Of a stretch of 64,000 nt of DNA, positions 1 through 10,335 are shown piece after piece; the first letter of the stretch is position 1; each line of letters opens with the position of its first letter. The position numbers and the translations under genes were made by a program. The notes beneath the pieces were generated by a model. It searched no databases. It was not told the DNA's origin and worked only from the letters and a program-made list of their open reading frames with translations. The stretch comes from Desmodus rotundus (Eukaryota > Chordata > Mammalia > Chiroptera > Phyllostomidae), in contig NC_071398.1 of assembly GCF_022682495.2 (NCBI RefSeq), positions 10,112,934 to 10,176,933 of the forward strand, in the 5' to 3' direction.

Positions 1-17
1 TCTCTCTCTCTCTCCCC
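1..17. repeat. (TC)n simple repeat at window edge
   Basis: Uninterrupted TC dinucleotides run into the left edge. It may be the CT-rich tail of a SINE cut off by the window boundary, which cannot be decided here. Confidence 0.8.
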
Positions 18-222
18 ACTAGTCTGCTACTTTAAATTTAATTTGAAGTGGGTAAAATTTGCACCCTGTACAAAATTCAAAAGATTTAAGGGCTGTGCTG
101 TAAAAAGCAAGTCTTGCCCTCATACCTGTCTCCCAGCTGCATTTGCCCTTCTCGGGAATTCCAAGGTTGCCAATTGTTTTTCTTTTACTTGTTTGAGATG
201 CATCTTTCATTTAATTATCTTA
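18..222. other. Unique sequence, nothing recognised
   Basis: Two short overlapping open frames occur on opposite strands. Neither shows a domain or conserved pattern, and I see no repeat signature. Confidence 0.5.
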
Positions 223-480
223 CTAAATTCATCGGGGTGATGCTGGTTAATAAGATCATATAGGCTTCATGTATACACTTCTGTGAAAAATGATCTGTAT
301 GTTGCATTGTGGGCCCGCCACCCAAAGTCAAATCATCTCCCGTCACCAAATACTTGGATCCCTTTACCACCTCCCATTCCCTCTGGCGACCTCCACACTG
401 TTGTCTGTGTCTATGTGTTTCAGTTCTACGTCCTATGGATGAGTGACATCATATGGTTCTTAACTAGCTTATACTTTCTC
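223..480 (-). mobile_element. Old L1 3' end, minus strand
   Basis: The sequence reads as the reverse complement of a mammalian L1 3' UTR: a 'ggggtgatgctggttaata' block, then 'ccacccaaagtcaaatc', then a 'gagtgacatcatatggttct' block. The same 3' end is present in forward orientation at 61223-61360, which supports the call. The copy is diverged, carries no intact ORF and has no clear target-site duplication. Confidence 0.7.
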
Positions 481-815
481 AAGTGCTGCGGTGTGGTTAC
501 TAAGTGGAGCGAGCTAAACCGTTTGGCTCCGAGTTTGTAGGAGTCATTGACAAGGACATGAGGCAAATCTAAGACAGCTCAGAGAGGAAGGGAAGCACCT
601 CCTATTGGAACCCAGGTCATTCTGCATCAATCCACTGTCAGTGCTAACTGGCCCGCTGCCTGATTCTCATACAAGCTACTAAAAACCCCAGGAAATTGAA
701 CAGAGCCTCTATAAAAAAACATATTCAAAAAGGCACATAATTATTGTAAAATACAATGTTCATTTCATTAATCATTCAATATCCAGGGTATGGGGATGAA
801 GTTAGTATAATTATA
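481..815. other. Unique AT-rich sequence
   Basis: No gene, RNA or repeat recognised between the L1 remnant and the next SINE. Confidence 0.5.
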
Positions 816-824
816 CTCAATTTA

Positions 825-1055
825 TTTATTATTTACTTTTAAAAATATTTTATTTATTTGTTTTTAGAGAGAGGGGAAGGGCGGGGAGAAAGAGAGGGAG
901 AGAAACATTGATGTGTGGTTACCTCTCGCACGCCTCCCATCAAGGACCTGGCCCACAACCCAAGCATGTGCCCTGACTGGGAATTGAACCAGCGACCCTT
1001 TGGTTCTCAGGGCGGTACTCAATCCACTGAACCACACCAGCCAGAGCTAAATGAG
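825..1055 (-). mobile_element. VES-type tRNA SINE (bat), minus strand
   Basis: Read in reverse complement, the element has a tRNA-like head with a 'ggctggtgtggttcagtgga' A-box region, a B-box-like 'ggttcaattcc', a CT-rich middle and an AAATAAA-rich tail. A 9-bp direct repeat, ctcaattta, brackets it at 816-824 and 1056-1064, as expected for an L1-mobilised insertion. It belongs to the common head type also seen at 9098, 25310, 37851 and 38917. A 67-codon open frame crossing it (915-1118) is incidental. Confidence 0.9.
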
Positions 1056-1064
1056 CTCAATTTA

Positions 1065-3837
1065 AAATTCAGAAGCACAGGAACATATATTCCTCCTTGT
1101 TCCTATTTAAGAAAATGAATGGGCCTTAAAACTTTTCAAATCAGCTTTCATTTATCAATATGTTAAATTTCTTTTTTTATGTTTCTTTTATACAATTAAT
1201 CCAGGTATATTGTTGAAAATTAGAAAAAGGAGTGGCAACAAAAGAGACAAATGCTCATAATATTTTCTTACAATCCTTTGTATTTCTTCCACACAGAATC
1301 ACTGTTAATATTTTTGTGTTTTGTTACTTATTTTTTTATTGCTCTGATATTATTTTGTATTGGTTTCTGGTACGCCATAGTGGTTGGACTACCATATTCT
1401 TTACAAAGTTTCTCCCACCCATAGTTTGATGCTTTGTATCACATTCATGTATTTCATATATTTACATATGTGTCTTGCATATTCATAAGTTTATTGAAAC
1501 ATGCTGTTTTAAAATTTTGCAGTATGTACTTATTTACCATCAATTTATTTTAAAGATTTTTTTCAGTCACAAATGATAAATCTTCACATTTATTTTAATG
1601 ACTCCATTAATCCATTATGTAAGTTACATATAAATATAAACATGTAAATTCATGATTTAGTTTAGCCTGGAATTTTTCTTTTAAGTGGTGATCTTTTTTA
1701 AATCCTGTGTTCAAAGCTATATTAGCTTCATATGACATATTGAAAAATGTTTTCTCTTTATTTCCTTAAAGAATTTGTATAGGGTTTGCAAACCTTTTAC
1801 TTTTTTTGTTTTTAAACTAAAATGTCTAATCCTCTTAAGATGGAGTAAGATCATCCTAGCCTCTTTCTCCCACTGATTAAAACCAAAACTTCTGGATCAA
1901 ACACAACTACTTGAAAATTAGGGAACGGGCATATTTGGGAGGGGAGTCAAACTTTGAGAAAAGAAAATACACAACAAAAATTTCCCACTTTTTTTGTATG
2001 CATTTCTCTCAAACCTTTTCCAGAGGTTGAACAGCAGGCACCTTGTTATTAAGCAACATGGGCATTGGTCATTCTGAGGGAAACATTCATATTTCTTGTT
2101 AGAGGACCAGGAGGGTGGGCCCTGGGAAGATGGAGAATGTGAAGAAAATCTCCATTTTTCTTTCTATCTCTTTATCCCTCCATGATCTCTCCTACCTGTG
2201 CCCAGAAGAGAGACCCCGGCCCTTGAGCAGAGGCAGAGGCAGCTGACAATTCAAACTCCTAGATAAAACCCATCTTTCCAGCCAGAAAAACTGGCACAAA
2301 GGCCCCAGGGCACTGAAGTGCGTGGATAGAATCCCCATTACTATTTTTTCTCTCTTTTGTCTCACAGAATCGATATAAGTACGGACCCTATTTTTCAAGT
2401 TACAAATGTAGCAGTAGAATAGGACAAGAAAATCCTAGAGAATTCAATAAAATAAAAGTCATAGAGATTGGAAAATAAAAATTAAAACTGTCCACACTTG
2501 GCATGATTTTTCATGTAGGGAATCTCAAGGAATCCATAAAAAAAAAATAATCTTACAGATAGTGAGTGGAGTTAGCAAGGCTGTGAGACACTACGCCAGT
2601 ACACAGAAATCAATTTTCCGCCTGTCCGCTGAACAGTTGGAGATGCTTTCTGCATAAAGTAACATGTACCATAGTCCCAGAGAAATATGAAATACATCAC
2701 ATATGAATGCAAAAAATATATACTAAATAAGATTCATATTTCTTTTTCTTGTTTTTCTTTTTCTTTTTTTAATATCTGTAGCAGCAGGTCAAAATTAACG
2801 AGACTGCTTCAAACCCCCTGATTGCATCCCCCTTGGTGTAAGTCTATATGAAAATCTTAACTCTTAATGTCCAGACCTAAGATGATTGACCTTTCAGTCC
2901 CATCGTGGTCCCTAAAAACTGCATGCCAGCTACAACTTCATTTCTGCCTGAGCTTGCTTCCAATCATTTCAACCTTGGCCAGCCCGTTCTATTATTTCTA
3001 AGGCACCCCCTGTTTTTATGTGCCTTGGATTATATATTGGCTAACGCTGATCAGCTTTTTAGTAAATTTATATTCATTTTATTTATTTCTTCCAGAAAAT
3101 ATTTTGTGCACTGGTACACCCTTTCTGCTTCCACTTTATTACCTCTTGCTTCTATTTTATTTCTGTACATGTCTGTTCATATTGTTCAAGAGAGTTACGC
3201 CAGACGCTCATTAAAGATGGCAGCAAAGACTTCGTTGTAGACTATTGCAAATGAGGAGAGAGAACGAACTCAACTTTGCTCAAACAGAAGGCAGGGGGAT
3301 TTTTAAGCACTGGGGTGAGCTCATGGAAATGTACTGGACTATGTCAGGGAGGAGGTTGGCAAATGTGATAGGCATGTGTGTTTGCTACTGATGCTTATTG
3401 AAGTCAGGCTCCTATCCTTCCCGAGTTGGGAGATAGGGGTGCTATATGTCTTCACAGTTACATTTCAGAGGGATGGCTCCCATGCCCTTGAGAAAGACTT
3501 TTACTGGGTTGCAAGAATATTTACAACTCACAGGGGCAGAGAAAGAACTTATGATGGCAAGAACAATTCTCTAAAGTTTAATGGTCTATGAAAAGGGAGG
3601 TCAGAGAATATAATGGGAAAGAAACCAGTCTAAAGGTTAGTCAAGTTGAGGGGGAACATTGAGGCCATTTTGGTCAATATTGAGGGTAAAGGAATAGACA
3701 TAAATAATCTTCTTGATGTAGTAGTGCACAGATGTATGGTTAAATATGCAGATGATGCTCACTGTAAAATCTTTGTCCTGTAGCTTTCTCTTTTTTGTCT
3801 GACCTTAATGTAGCCAAAAATGTAATGGAGAAAAAAA
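1065..3837. other. AT-rich intergenic or intronic DNA, no gene seen
   Basis: The stretch is AT-rich with poly-T runs. Short open frames (for example 2905-3240 and 3376-3591) look hydrophobic because they read through T-rich DNA. Part of 3240-3660 is less AT-rich and could be an old LTR fragment, but I could not identify it. Confidence 0.5.
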
Positions 3838-4345
3838 ATATGCTTCCTTTTTATTGTTGTTCAACTACAGTTGCCCCATTATCCCCCCACCACTTTCCCC
3901 TGCCCCACCCACACCCTCCTTCCACACTCAGTCCTACCCTCCCCCATTGTCTTTGTCCATGGGTTCTTTATACATGTTCCTTGATGACCCTTTCCCTTCT
4001 ATCCCTCATTATCCCCCTCCCCCAGCCCTTTGATTACTGTTGGTTCGTTCTTTATTTCAATGTTTGTGGTTATATTTTGCTTGCTTGTTTGTTTTGTCCA
4101 TTAGGTTACACTTATAGGTGAGATCATATGGTATTTGTCTTTCACCACCTGCCTTATTCCACTTAGCATAATGCTCTCCAGTTCTATCCATGATGTCACA
4201 AAGGGAACGGACCCCTTCTTTCTTTCTTCTGTGTAGTATTCCATTGTGTAAATGTACCACAGTTTTTTGATCCACTCCCTTACTGATGGGCACTTAGGCT
4301 GTTCCCAGCACTTGGCCATTGTAAATGGCACTATGAACATTGGGG
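3838..4345 (-). mobile_element. 5'-truncated L1 (ORF2 end plus 3' UTR), minus strand
   Basis: Read on the minus strand, the element runs from the end of ORF2 (about 4340 down to 4101) into a ~250-bp C/CT-rich 3' UTR and ends at the 'caacaataaaaa'-type tail near 3850. The same 3' end recurs truncated at 35668 and in a 5'-inverted copy at 60047-60296. An imperfect flanking duplication (atatgcttcctt near 3838 versus atgtgcttctt near 4351) is possible. The copy is heavily truncated and cannot move. Confidence 0.85.
4101..4342 (-). pseudogene. L1 ORF2 C-terminal relic
   Basis: The minus-strand translation contains the residues KLWYIYTMEYY, a well-known conserved stretch near the C-terminus of mammalian L1 ORF2 protein, followed by a WIELESIMLS stretch. 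ORF2 encodes the endonuclease/reverse transcriptase of the LINE; only the last ~80 residues survive, without catalytic domains. A second overlapping frame (4057-4293) covers the same DNA, which indicates at least one frameshift relative to the parent. Confidence 0.85.
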
Positions 4346-4714
4346 GGCATAGGATGTGCTTCTTAAGAAGCTTATCTTTATCCCTTTTCCAGTTAATTTG
4401 TTAGAATGCAGTGTACTTTTTATGTAAAGCTGTAGTTTAATTGAATAATCACAGGGGCTTCAATTTGTGATAGTTTATAAATTTAGTTCTCTTGCTCTTG
4501 CCTGAGAAACTGCTTGATAAAGAGCATTTATCTTAATCCCTCAGTTAGATAATCACGTTGGTACAGAACACTGCCATAAGTCCTGCATCCCGTCAAAGAT
4601 CTGTGCCGTTTATCTGTCTTTATGCATGTACTCTTGGGGAGTCGTGTATGCGTAGGTAAAGAATTCCAGGACCATATGGCAGCTCATGGTTAACTTGTTT
4701 TTCCTTGGTATTGC
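4346..4714. other. Unique sequence between two L1 fragments
   Basis: AT-rich; no gene or repeat recognised. Confidence 0.45.
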
Positions 4715-6330
4715 ATTTATTGGGGTGATGCTGGCTAATGAAATTATGCAGGTGTCAGGTGCACAACTGTATGTCACCTGCACACTGAGGGTTTTTCAAA
4801 GCAACTTCATTTTCCATTCTGACCAGGCATGCGCAAGCATTCTGGTTTCTCCACATCTTCACCGACACTTGTTTCTGTCTGGGGTTTGATTATAGGTGTC
4901 TAGTGGGTGTGATGTGGTGTCACATTGGATTTTGATTTGCGTTCACCTTATGACTAAGGATGCTGGACGTCTTTTCATGTGATTACCGGCCATTTGTATA
5001 TCTTCTTTGGCGAAATGTGTTCATGTTATTTGCCCGTTGTTGATTTTGGACAATTTTGTTAATTCTTCTTCCATATTTAGCAGATTTCACCAGGAAACCA
5101 TTTTGTCCTTGGCTTTTGTGTGTGGTGCGGGGGTTTTTTGATTATGAATTTAAGTTTTCTACATGTTATCAGTCTATTCAGATTTTCACTTTCTTATTGA
5201 CTCATTTTGGCAATTAAGTGTTTTTTTTAAAAGTTTGTCCTCTTTACCTAGGTTATTTATTGATATACACTTATTTGTAGTATTCTCATTATATATTTAT
5301 AATTTATATGAAAACTTATCTATACTGTGATATGCCATAATATAATTTATGTATAGTCATTACTAATGCCCTTTATTTCTAATTTTAGAAATTTGAGTAT
5401 TATCTCTTTTCTTGTTCACCCTCAGTAATGATTTGTCAATTATTTTTTTTCTTTTAAGAAACCAGCATTGGAGTTCTGACTTTCTCTATTGTTTTCCTGG
5501 TCTCTATTTACTTTATTTCTGATCTAATATTTATAATTACTTCTTCTTGCTTTGGTTTTAGTTTGCTCTTTCTTGTAGTTTTTTTAAGGTGGAAGAATAG
5601 GTTATTAACTCAAATCTTTTTAATATAAGTATTCATAGCTGCAAATTTCTCTATGTATACTGCTTAGCTTTATGCCATACATTTTAATATATTTCCTCGA
5701 TATTTTCACTCACTTTAAAGTATTTCCTTTCTGTTTCTTAGACTAGATAATCTCAGTTGATCTGTCTTATGTTCACTGCTGATTCATTTATCTGCCTACT
5801 CAAATTTGTTATTGAGTCTCTCTAGTAATTTCTTTCATTACAGTTGTCATGAATTTCAAGTTCAGAATTTCCACTTGATTCTTTTTAAAATTTCAGACGC
5901 TATGTGTGTATTCTCCATTTGGTAATAGGGTGTTCTTATATTCTTCTTTATTTCTTTGACCACATTTGCAACAGCTGATTTAAGATGTTTACCTACTATG
6001 TCCACCATCTAGGCTTTCTGAAGGAGTTCGTATTGATAGTTTTCCCCACCCTGTTTATAGGCCACACTTTTTTTTTCAATTTAAAATTTTTTCTCTTAAT
6101 TTATTGTTGGAAACTGGACAATGCTCTAAGGAAGAAGATTTTGGGTGGTTCCTACTCCACCGTGTTCACTGAGGTCAGTACTCCTTCTATTTTTATCATA
6201 TTATCAGGGTTTTTTTTCTGTTTCTCTTTTGGATTGTCTGTGTAACAGAAATGCTGAGAGTTATACCCTGGGTTGTTGTGAGGACAGATTGAGAACATAC
6301 TCAGAAGTTTGTTTTCATCTCCAATAAATG
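4715..6330 (-). mobile_element. Ancient L1 LINE, degraded, minus strand
   Basis: The first ~70 bp repeat the L1 3'-end block seen at 223. They are followed by a reverse-complement ORF2 stretch ('tctccacatcttcaccgaca', 'ttgatttgcgttcacctta', 'ggccatttgtatatcttctt'), and around 5450-5700 by a segment resembling the reverse-transcriptase coding part ('tctctattgttttcctggt', 'aaggtggaagaatagg'). The match is discontinuous and frame-broken. The right boundary is uncertain; 5760-6330 may be the same LINE or a related HAL1/L1M fragment. Confidence 0.65.
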
Positions 6331-8009
6331 CAATTCTTTTTATTTCTTCACTTTGAAGTTTATTTTACTTCTTATTGTATTTTATTAGTGACAGCAGATA
6401 CATCTGAAGAGAAGTTTAAGGTCATCTTCTTACAAAGTAATTGATAAAGGAACATGCATTAAAACATAATCTATACAGATGCTAATATATTCTATCATAT
6501 CCCTTCAAAGTTAGATGTAATAGTCTATGTAAATGTTTCCAGAATAGTTTAAGATTATATTAGACCTTGAAAGATCCTCATCTTTGTCCCTAGATTTATT
6601 TTATACAAATAGCCATAAATGGTATGAGGTCCTAGGTAGTCATAGATATAACTGTCTAATTATGATACATGTAAGTCTATTAGTTGTTGCATATAAATAA
6701 TTTATGGGAAAACAGAGACCCCTTCCAATGGAAGTTTTAAGGCTCCCTTCTAATCTCTTGCACACCACTACCCACAAATAGTTATTGTTCTTCCCACAAA
6801 CCATACACACGTTCATCATGTTACCATGTCCCAGGGTAAATATCAAATAGTCAGTATGATGAACAAAGGTTTATATACGAATTGGTTGTGTCTCCCATCT
6901 CAATGTGTGGTACATTTAACAGAAGATACTGGCCTTTAGATGTTCTATTGTGGGGAGAAAATATAACTCCCCCAAAAAAGAATTCATAGCAGAAAATTGT
7001 GGTATAGACACTAAAAAGAAACAAATGATTATCAAAGAAAACATCTCTCTGGACTCCTTTTTCCCCCACCCCCTTTTCCTTGTCTAGTATTTTTGACTAA
7101 AAGCAAGTTTTAAACATGATAGTTATACCTTTAACTCTGGTGCATACTAAATGAGATTCACTTCCTTTCATTTTTTCTTTAAACATTTGGTTCTAATATT
7201 TGGTTTAATTGGAGAAGAACTATGTTTTCTGACAACTGGAACTTTGTGTGTGTGCGTATGTGTTTGTAGGTGTAAGAGCTTGTCCTAATTAGATTTCCCG
7301 ATTTAATGATTGCTTCAACAGAAATATGCTCCTTTGCCATGCTAGATAAGCCAAGTGTAATTTGTGCCCCTTGAAATGTAAGGGCCCATTTGGTTATTGT
7401 AGCTTTGGCGTTATCAAAGAAGAGGCACCATCCAACACTTCAAATAAAAAATAAATGAGTTCATGTGGCTTTCAAATCAAAGAGATGTTGAACTAAAGGA
7501 ATAATCATTCTGAAACATCAAACTGATAACCTCTGTATAGGGTTAGGGGAATGAATGAGGAATGCAGAGAATTACAGGACTTCAGAAGTGGCTGTTTTTT
7601 TGGGTGTGAGTTCTTGACCGTTAACATCAGAATGGACGACTACATCGTAGCTGTCAGTGGCTGACTTCCAATAACGTGGGGCTGTGTCCTATTTCCCGGC
7701 CTCCAGAACCTTGTGTTCTAATGAGAAGTTGGTATTAATCAATTCCGGTGGGTTTATTATCAGTTCTGGTGTTCATACATTTTTATGCATTTTATGTATG
7801 ACCAGCGAACAATTGGTATTTTTCTTTCTTGAATTTGGAGTGCAAAAAATGGTGTAGTTTGATGTATAGAAACAGTTTAGCCTCTTGATTAATAAAATCA
7901 AAAAATGCCCTCATGCTTTTATTTGGCATTTGTGGATTAGGAAATTGAGGTATAACTAGTTTAAAAGATTATAAATTTACTAACTAGGAGAACTATTTTT
8001 AAAGGGTTC
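6331..8009. other. Unique AT-rich DNA with a possible MIR
   Basis: No gene recognised. At about 7915-7995 a 'ggattaggaaattgaggta' stretch looks like the conserved core of a minus-strand MIR SINE. The rest shows no repeat I can name. A short GT-rich run lies near 7233-7262. Confidence 0.45.
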
Positions 8010-8332
8010 CAGTAACACCCCTTAGCCACGTTTTTGCTCTCTGTGGTTTCAGTTAACCCACAGTCAACCACAGTCCAAAATTATTAAATGGAAAATTCCA
8101 GAAATAAATGATTTATATACTTGTATTTGAAATCGTGCACCATTCTCAGTGGTGTGATGAAATCTTGAGCCATCCCGTTCCACCCCACCAGCCACATGAA
8201 TCATCATTTTGTCAAGTGTCCCCACTCTTGTAGCTGGTCCTCACTTCTTAGTCACTTAGCATCAATAGTTATGAGATCGACTGTCACAATGTCACAGTTC
8301 TTCTGTCCGAGTCACCTTTATTTTACTTAATA

Positions 8333-8500
8333 ATGGCCCCAAAGCTCAAGAGTACTGATGCTGGCAGTTTCGATATGCCAAAGAAAAGCCATAACGTGCT
8401 TCCTTTATGTGAAAAGTTGGAAGTTCTCAACAAGAAAAATTGTATGCTGAGTTCGCTAAGAGCTACAGTAAGAACAAATATTCTATCTGTGAAATGAAGA
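8333..8500 (+). pseudogene. Tigger (pogo-family) transposase N-terminal relic
   Basis: An ATG at 8333 opens a frame beginning MAPKLKSTDAG and continuing with MPKKSHNVLPL, which matches the start of Tigger-family transposases (MAPK-rich N-terminus leading into a CENP-B-like helix-turn-helix). The frame runs about 55 codons before it breaks, and the DDE catalytic domain is absent. It lies at the expected place, ~320 bp inside the left transposon terminus. Confidence 0.75.
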
Positions 8501-8792
8501 AGGGAAAAGAAACGCGCACCAGTTTTTCTGGTTGCACTTCAAACTGAGAAGTTAGAGCCACACTGCATGGTAAGTGCATAATTAAGAGGGAAAAAGCATA
8601 CATTTACGGGTGGAAAATTTTCAAACATTACATTTTTGAGAGACAGAGCACATTCACATAATATTTATTGCAGTATATTTGCCATTTGTTATACTTGTTC
8701 TATGTAACTATTAGTATTATTGTTAATTCCTTACTGTGCTGGTTTTATAAATTAAACTTTGTAGTAGTTATGTATGTGTAGGCAAACACATA

Positions 8793-8858
8793 GTGTACAT
8801 GGGGTACTATCACAGGGTACTATCTGTGTACATAGGGTACTATCACAGGGTACTATCT
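8793..8858. repeat. Two-copy 33-bp tandem duplication
   Basis: Two adjacent 33-bp units (8793-8825 and 8826-8858) begin gtgtacat and differ at one base. Each unit itself contains the short direct repeat gggtactatc. The duplication lies inside the Tigger remnant and so arose after that insertion or was carried by its source copy. Confidence 0.9.
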
Positions 8859-9097
8859 GTGGTTTCAGACATCCACTGGTGGCCTTGGAAGGTATCCCCT
8901 GTGGATAAAGGGGGGAAGGGGCTCCTATGTTTTCATTACTAGTAGCTCATAGCTCTGGGCAATTTTTCACCTAGTTCTGTTAAGTTCTCTGCTATTCTTA
9001 AAGGATCCACGCTGACCGTGGGATATGCCCAGTATGGGGAGAACAGGTTCTCTGCTCAAAATGTCTTCCCCTGTCACTTACTAGCTATTCTCAAACT

Positions 9098-9320
9098 CTT
9101 TTAAAAAAGATTTTATTTAGTTTCAGAGAGAGGGGAAGGGATGAAGAAAGAGAGGGAGAGAAACATCAATGTGCGAGAGATACATCAATCAGTTGCCTCT
9201 CATATGCCCCCAACTAGGGAACTGGCCCACAATCCAGCCATGTGCCCTGACTGGGAATCGAACTGGCAACCTTTTGGTTCACAGTCCAACACTCAATCCA
9301 CTGAGCCACACCAGCCAGGG
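9098..9320 (-). mobile_element. VES-type tRNA SINE, minus strand, perfect TSD
   Basis: The reverse complement shows the tRNA-like head, B-box-like 'ggttcgattcc' with one mismatch, the CT-rich body and the poly-A/AAATCTT-type tail at the left. A perfect 13-bp target-site duplication, ctattctcaaact, lies at 9085-9097 and 9321-9333. The undecayed TSD suggests a fairly recent insertion. Confidence 0.95.
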
Positions 9321-9333
9321 CTATTCTCAAACT

Positions 9334-10157
9334 TTTAAGAATACCTAGCAAGGTTAAATCCACCAAATTACAATTGTTGTCAACTTAATTTTGTGGTCTG
9401 TTATGTTGACTCAGCAAGTCAAGAGCATAGGAAGAGAATTTATAAAGGGAATTTTTGTAGCTGTTTTTTTTGGTGGGGGGAGCAGTTAATAGTTACATGG
9501 AGCTATCTAAAGAAAATATATACTAAAATGGCTAGAATCAGCATTTGAATGGTCTCAAAGCTACGATAGGGTGTGGTTTTGTCTAATAAAGGCAGTCGTT
9601 ACTGATGTAAGCAGGCATCAGATTTAAAATCTTAGTGTGTTATAAGAAATGTTTTTACAAGTACTTGTTCTTTTTTAGTTTTTAGTTTAGTCCATCACAT
9701 TTTGGGTGGATGAGTCTTTGGGATTGCAGAAAACAGCCAAAACCTTATTCAAACGCCAACATACCTGAAGTGTATAGCAATAGCATTATTCCAGTTATTT
9801 CTAACAACTATTTGAAAATGGTTTCTGCTTGCAACTGCATTTTGAGTTCCATATCAAGAAGCCAGAAGCGTTGAGCAATATTTAGAATTTAATCACAAGA
9901 AAAACACTCCACATCAAAATTGGTGTGATACAGCTAAAACAGGTCTCGGGAAAATGGGAAACCTTGAATACAATTGTCAGAAAACAGGAACGAGTGGAAA
10001 CAAATGAACTCCCACAACCACATGTGGTTGGTTGGGGCATGAATAATGTATGACTCCCCCTTTCCCATAATGGCCAGGGAGAGAAGGGAGAGTTTCCAAT
10101 AAGCGAAGTAAGTAGTTATAGCAAAATCTATATTTTCTTTTTCAAATAACTATCTCC
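9334..10157. other. Unique sequence
   Basis: No gene recognised. It contains a 16-bp perfect palindrome at 10015-10030 (listed separately). Confidence 0.5.
10015..10030. promoter_or_regulatory. Perfect palindrome with paired RUNX-like half sites
   Basis: The sequence caaccacatgtggttg is its own reverse complement. It contains AACCACA and TGTGGTT, both forms of the RUNX consensus, overlapping a CACATGTG E-box-like centre. This is only a motif match; nothing else in the window marks it as a regulatory element. Confidence 0.25.
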
Positions 10158-10335
10158 GTGGACCTCAATCTTGACTATATACACAAGTCACCTACAGAGG
10201 TGATAGAAATGTAGATTTCTCAGCTCTTTTCTCTGAAGGTACTGAATCTGGTGATTTAGGTTTGATCTGGAAGACTGCATTTTAGCAAGCAACCTAGATG
10301 ATTTGGACACAGATTTTAAAAATGATCTCCACTTG
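10158..10335. mobile_element. hAT-Charlie-type MER fragment
   Basis: The order of blocks (a 'caagtcacct' block, 'gtagatttctcagctc', 'tactgaatctggtga', 'aagactgcattttagcaag', a distal 'gatttgg') follows the layout of short nonautonomous hAT-Charlie elements of the MER20/MER3/MER33 class. The copy is highly diverged and no terminal repeats or TSD can be placed. Confidence 0.5.

Larger units (their letters stand above)
8010..8926 (+). mobile_element. Pogo/Tigger DNA transposon, internally deleted
   Basis: The left end 'cagtaacaccccttagccac' and the right end 'gtggataaaggggggaa' are degraded versions of Tigger inverted termini (CAGTAGTCCCCCCTTATCCAC-like). The body follows the Tigger 5' region ('aaatggaaaattccagaaat', 'agatcgactgtcacaatgtc') into the start of the transposase, then skips most of the coding region. 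At roughly 0.9 kb it is much shorter than an autonomous Tigger of about 2.5 kb. It contains a later 33-bp tandem duplication near its right end. Confidence 0.8.

Noticed and set aside
4057..4340. Two minus-strand frames as novel small proteins
   Set aside because: Residues match the L1 ORF2 C-terminus; they are fragments of one LINE relic in two frames.
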